NCBI GenBank assembly: GCA_031279525.1 | Contig: JAITIH010000122.1 | Coordinates: 1-7,284 of the forward strand | Origin: Deltaproteobacteria bacterium | Lineage (GTDB): Bacteria; Desulfobacterota; Desulfarculia; Adiutricales; Adiutricaceae | Direction: 5' to 3' | Length of the DNA: 7,284 nt | In this document: piece after piece, positions 5,543-7,284 of the stretch | Layout: every line of letters starts with the position of its first letter | Position numbering within the stretch: position 1 is the stretch's first letter | Made by a program: the position numbers and the translations under genes | Notes under the pieces: model-generated | Database searches by the model: none | Seen by the model: the letters and a program-made list of their open reading frames with translations, nothing else | Told to the model about the DNA's origin: nothing

Positions 5543-6088
5543 TCAGCGACTGGCGAGAATCTTCTTTTTTTGGGCCAGAAACTCGGCCTCGGACAAGGCT
5601 CCCTTGGCCTTTAAGGCGGCTAGGCGCTCCAGCTGGCTGAGCCGCTCGGCTTGGGGGGCGATTTTTTCGCTGACCGGCCCTCCGGCCATGGCCTCGGCTA
5701 AAAGAGGCATGAGGGAGGGGAGGCTTCTTTTGTTGACGTATCTTAGGCGCGTCTGGGTGTCCCCGCAGTTGAAGACGATCTCGCCGAAGAAAAGCCCTAG
5801 GCTATGATAAATCATCTTGACGCAAGAAAGGGGGATCTCCAAAAGCTTATACCCGAATAAGTAGCCTTGGCTCAAGAGGATGACCCGCAGATTGGTGACC
5901 ACCAAGAGCCAGGGGCTTAGGCTAATGAGACCGCGAGTGATGGCCACGATCTTTTCCTCGCCCATGAGAATCTGGGGGAGGTAGGCCAGGGCCCGGCCAA
6001 CCCCAAAGCGGCCCAAGAGCCCCATGTAGCCGTGCTCTTCCACCAGCTCTTCCGGGGTGAGCTCATACTCGAACTCAAAAGCTCCCAT
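5543..6088 (-). CDS. Bacterial PH-domain protein with C-terminal SHOCT motif
   Basis: This 181-residue protein has a bacterial pleckstrin-homology-like domain at roughly residues 40-130. Its pattern is LMGEEKIVAITRG, then LLVVTNLRVILLS, then strands with YKLLEIPLSCVKMIYHS. The C-terminal helix pair at about 150-178 (LERLAALKAKGALSEAEFLAQKKKIL) is a clear SHOCT motif. Proteins of this layout are common in bacteria and are thought to bind partners or oligomerise, but no enzymatic role is known. I chose the ATG at 6088-6086 because GGAG (6097-6094) precedes it by five bases. An upstream TTG at 6121 would add 11 residues but has no ribosome binding site. It has no signal peptide; the hydrophobic stretches are probably PH beta strands. 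It lies 131 bases after the methyltransferase gene and 67 bases before the zinc-finger/VasI-like gene, probably in one transcript. Confidence 0.8.
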   Translation of the reverse strand: MGAFEFEYELTPEELVEEHGYMGLLGRFGVGRALAYLPQILMGEEKIVAITRGLISLSPWLLVVTNLRVILLSQGYLFGYKLLEIPLSCVKMIYHSLGLFFGEIVFNCGDTQTRLRYVNKRSLPSLMPLLAEAMAGGPVSEKIAPQAERLSQLERLAALKAKGALSEAEFLAQKKKILASR

Positions 6089-6135
6089 ATGGTCTCCAAA
6101 AAGTCGAAGTGGCCCCCCCAAAATGGCTTCGTCGT

Positions 6136-6196
6136 GGCCTTACGGGGCCTTGGCCAGGGGCCAAAATGGCCTTTTAGCCAAATCCGCCGTAAGGCC
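6136..6196. repeat. Nested inverted repeat between the methyltransferase and PH-SHOCT genes
   Basis: GGCCTTACGG (6136-6145) and CCGTAAGGCC (6187-6196) are a perfect 10-bp inverted repeat around 41 bases. Inside, TTGGCC (6150-6155) and GGCCAA (6159-6164) form a tight hairpin. Neither strand has a following T-tract, so this is not an obvious terminator. It may set relative expression of the two genes or be a dispersed palindromic element. Confidence 0.5.
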
Positions 6197-6219
6197 AAAG
6201 GGCGGCTTCAAGCTCAGGC

Positions 6220-6963
6220 TTAGCCGCCGACTAAAGGCACGAAGCGACAGGCCAAAAGGTTCCGGCTGGTCACCTGGCCGTTAGCCCCCTTGCGGAAGAG
6301 GACCAGGTTCTGGTTGTCGGGCTGGCCAATGGGGCAGACGAGCCGGCCGCCGGGGCTTAGCTGTTCAAGCAAGCGCTTAGGCGTCCGAGAACCGAAGGCC
6401 CCGACCGCGATGGCCGAGAAAGGGGCCATTTCCGGCCAGCCCAAAGAGCCGTCGCCCAGCTTTTGAAAGACGTTTTTGAGCCCCAGCTTTCTGAGGTTGG
6501 CCCGGCCTAACTCGAAAAGCCCGGGCAAAAGCTCCACCGCGAAAACCTCGCGGGCCAAGGCGGCCAGGATGGCCGTGTGATAGCCGCAGCCTGAGCCTAT
6601 CTCCAAGACCCGGTCGTCGGGGGACAGCTCCATGGCCTGGGTCATGAAGGCCACCATGTAAGGCTGGGAGATGGTCTGGCCGTAGCCGATGGGCAACGGG
6701 TTGTCGCCATAGGCCCGGTTGGCCATGGCCTCGTCGACGAAGGCGTGCCTGGGCATGCGGCCCATGACGTCCAAGACGGCCCTGTCGGCGATGTCCCGGG
6801 CCTTTAGCTGGGTCTCGACCATGCGCTCTCGGGGTTTGGCCAGGGCCTCCTCGCCCGGGAAAGGCGGGAGCGGGACCGCGAGCGGCGGCGGCTCTTTGGC
6901 CGGGCTTAAGGCCTCGCCTAAGCTAGCCTGGCCTTTGATTTCGGTTTTAGGGATCGCGGCCAA
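6220..6963 (-). CDS. pcm: Protein-L-isoaspartate O-methyltransferase-like protein with N-terminal extension
   Basis: The family repairs damaged aspartyl and asparaginyl residues by methylating L-isoaspartate with S-adenosylmethionine in the cytoplasm. With the TTG at 6963 as residue 1 (247 residues), visible motifs are RERMVETQL (45-53), PRHAFVDEA (71-79), PIGYGQTISQPYM (91-103, substrate pocket), SAM motif VLEIGSGCGYHTAIL (119-133), GDG (170-172) and the closing RFVPLV (240-245). The usual F-D-A-I-x-V-T-A-A stretch reads FSAIAVGAF (182-190), so a normally conserved Asp and the TAA are replaced. E. coli Pcm is 208 residues, and here the core is preceded by about 44 Pro/Ala-rich residues. The start is uncertain. 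GAGG lies nine bases before the chosen TTG, codon use becomes atypical upstream, and alternatives are TTG at 7044 or the ATG at 6822-6820 inside the core. It is likely the first gene of the group ending at the terminator near 3930. Confidence 0.85.
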   Translation of the reverse strand: MAAIPKTEIKGQASLGEALSPAKEPPPLAVPLPPFPGEEALAKPRERMVETQLKARDIADRAVLDVMGRMPRHAFVDEAMANRAYGDNPLPIGYGQTISQPYMVAFMTQAMELSPDDRVLEIGSGCGYHTAILAALAREVFAVELLPGLFELGRANLRKLGLKNVFQKLGDGSLGWPEMAPFSAIAVGAFGSRTPKRLLEQLSPGGRLVCPIGQPDNQNLVLFRKGANGQVTSRNLLACRFVPLVGG

Positions 6964-7061
6964 ATTCCCCACCCTCAAAGCGGATCGCGTAAAACCCGTC
7001 CTTGCGTTAGCGTAGCCTGACTGACCTTCAAGGCCGTCGTTCAAAAGGCCGTCGCCCTAAA

Positions 7062-7284
7062 GGCTAGGGTCAAAAAAGCTAGGGCCAAAAAGCTATGGCC
7101 AAAAGAAGCTAGGCCAAAAAAGGCTAGGGCCAAAAAGCTATGGCCAAAAGAAGCTAGGGCCAAAAAGCTATGGCCAAAAGAAGCTAGGGCCAAAAAAGGC
7201 TAGGGCCAAAAAAGGCTAGGGCCAAAAAAGGCTAGGGCCCAAAAGAAGCTATGGCCAAAAATAGCTAGAGCCAAACAAAGCTAG
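7062..7284. repeat. Degenerate minisatellite of 14-17 bp units, continuing past the window edge
   Basis: About 15 units, each starting with GCTA, begin at 7063, 7078, 7092, 7108, 7123, 7137, 7153, 7167, 7183, 7199, 7215, 7231, 7248, 7264 and 7280. Two forms occur: GCTAGGGCCAAAAA and GCTATGGCCAAAAGAA. From 7078 to about 7182 they alternate in a 30-bp higher-order unit, and from 7183 to 7247 the first form is repeated in near-pure 16-17 bp steps. I see no reading frame across it. It lies upstream of the methyltransferase gene. Its function is unknown; it is probably length-polymorphic. Confidence 0.9.

Noticed and set aside
5538..5573. GATTCTC/GAGAATC stem followed by T-rich sequence, resembling a plus-strand terminator
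   Set aside because: No gene on the plus strand needs it. The T-tract is the complement of lysine codons at the end of the PH-SHOCT gene, and the minus strand lacks a T-tract after the stem.
5955..6198. Alternative minus-strand frame overlapping the start of the PH-SHOCT gene
   Set aside because: It is out of frame with the PH domain, has arginine/proline-rich unnatural composition and no ribosome binding site.
7062..7284. The repeat array as a CRISPR
   Set aside because: Units are only 14-17 bp and contiguous, with no unique spacers of 25-40 bp, and no cas genes are in view.

Overview
The window comes from a GC-rich bacterial chromosome, and all five genes I can support read on the minus strand. 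A tungsten/molybdenum aldehyde:ferredoxin oxidoreductase (AOR) points to an anaerobe. The zinc-finger, PH-SHOCT and VasI-like architectures would suit a Desulfobacterota-like (deltaproteobacterial) organism. That placement is a low-confidence inference, because no rRNA or other marker gene is present.

In order of transcription (right to left): (i) 7062-7284 is a non-coding minisatellite of 14-17 bp units running off the right edge. (ii) 6963-6220 is a protein-L-isoaspartate O-methyltransferase-like gene with an N-terminal extension and an altered motif after the SAM site. (iii) 6088-5543 encodes a small bacterial PH-domain protein ending in a SHOCT motif. (iv) 5475-4009 encodes a membrane-anchored protein with an MJ0042-type zinc finger at one end and a VasI/TagO-like domain at the other. 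A strong rho-independent terminator (3988-3930) closes this group. (v) 3648-2248 encodes a reduced AOR-like protein. It keeps the Fe-S cysteines but lacks most of the tungstopterin-binding domain, and it carries an in-frame 18-bp tandem repeat. (vi) After a 661-bp AT-rich intergenic region, 1586-1 encodes a canonical AOR that runs off the left edge.

The most unusual content is the pairing of a canonical AOR with an upstream, cofactor-domain-deficient AOR-like paralogue, each behind its own elaborate leader. The reduced paralogue follows a promoter-like element and three consecutive hairpins. The canonical AOR follows two promoter-like elements sharing the 9-mer TTATTGACA, an inverted repeat, a phased direct repeat and a leader segment with mutually exclusive pairings. 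I infer, but cannot show, that the paralogue is an accessory, electron-transfer or regulatory partner of the AOR. The methyltransferase, PH-SHOCT and zinc-finger/VasI genes look like a separate transcription unit, perhaps related to envelope or protein quality control.
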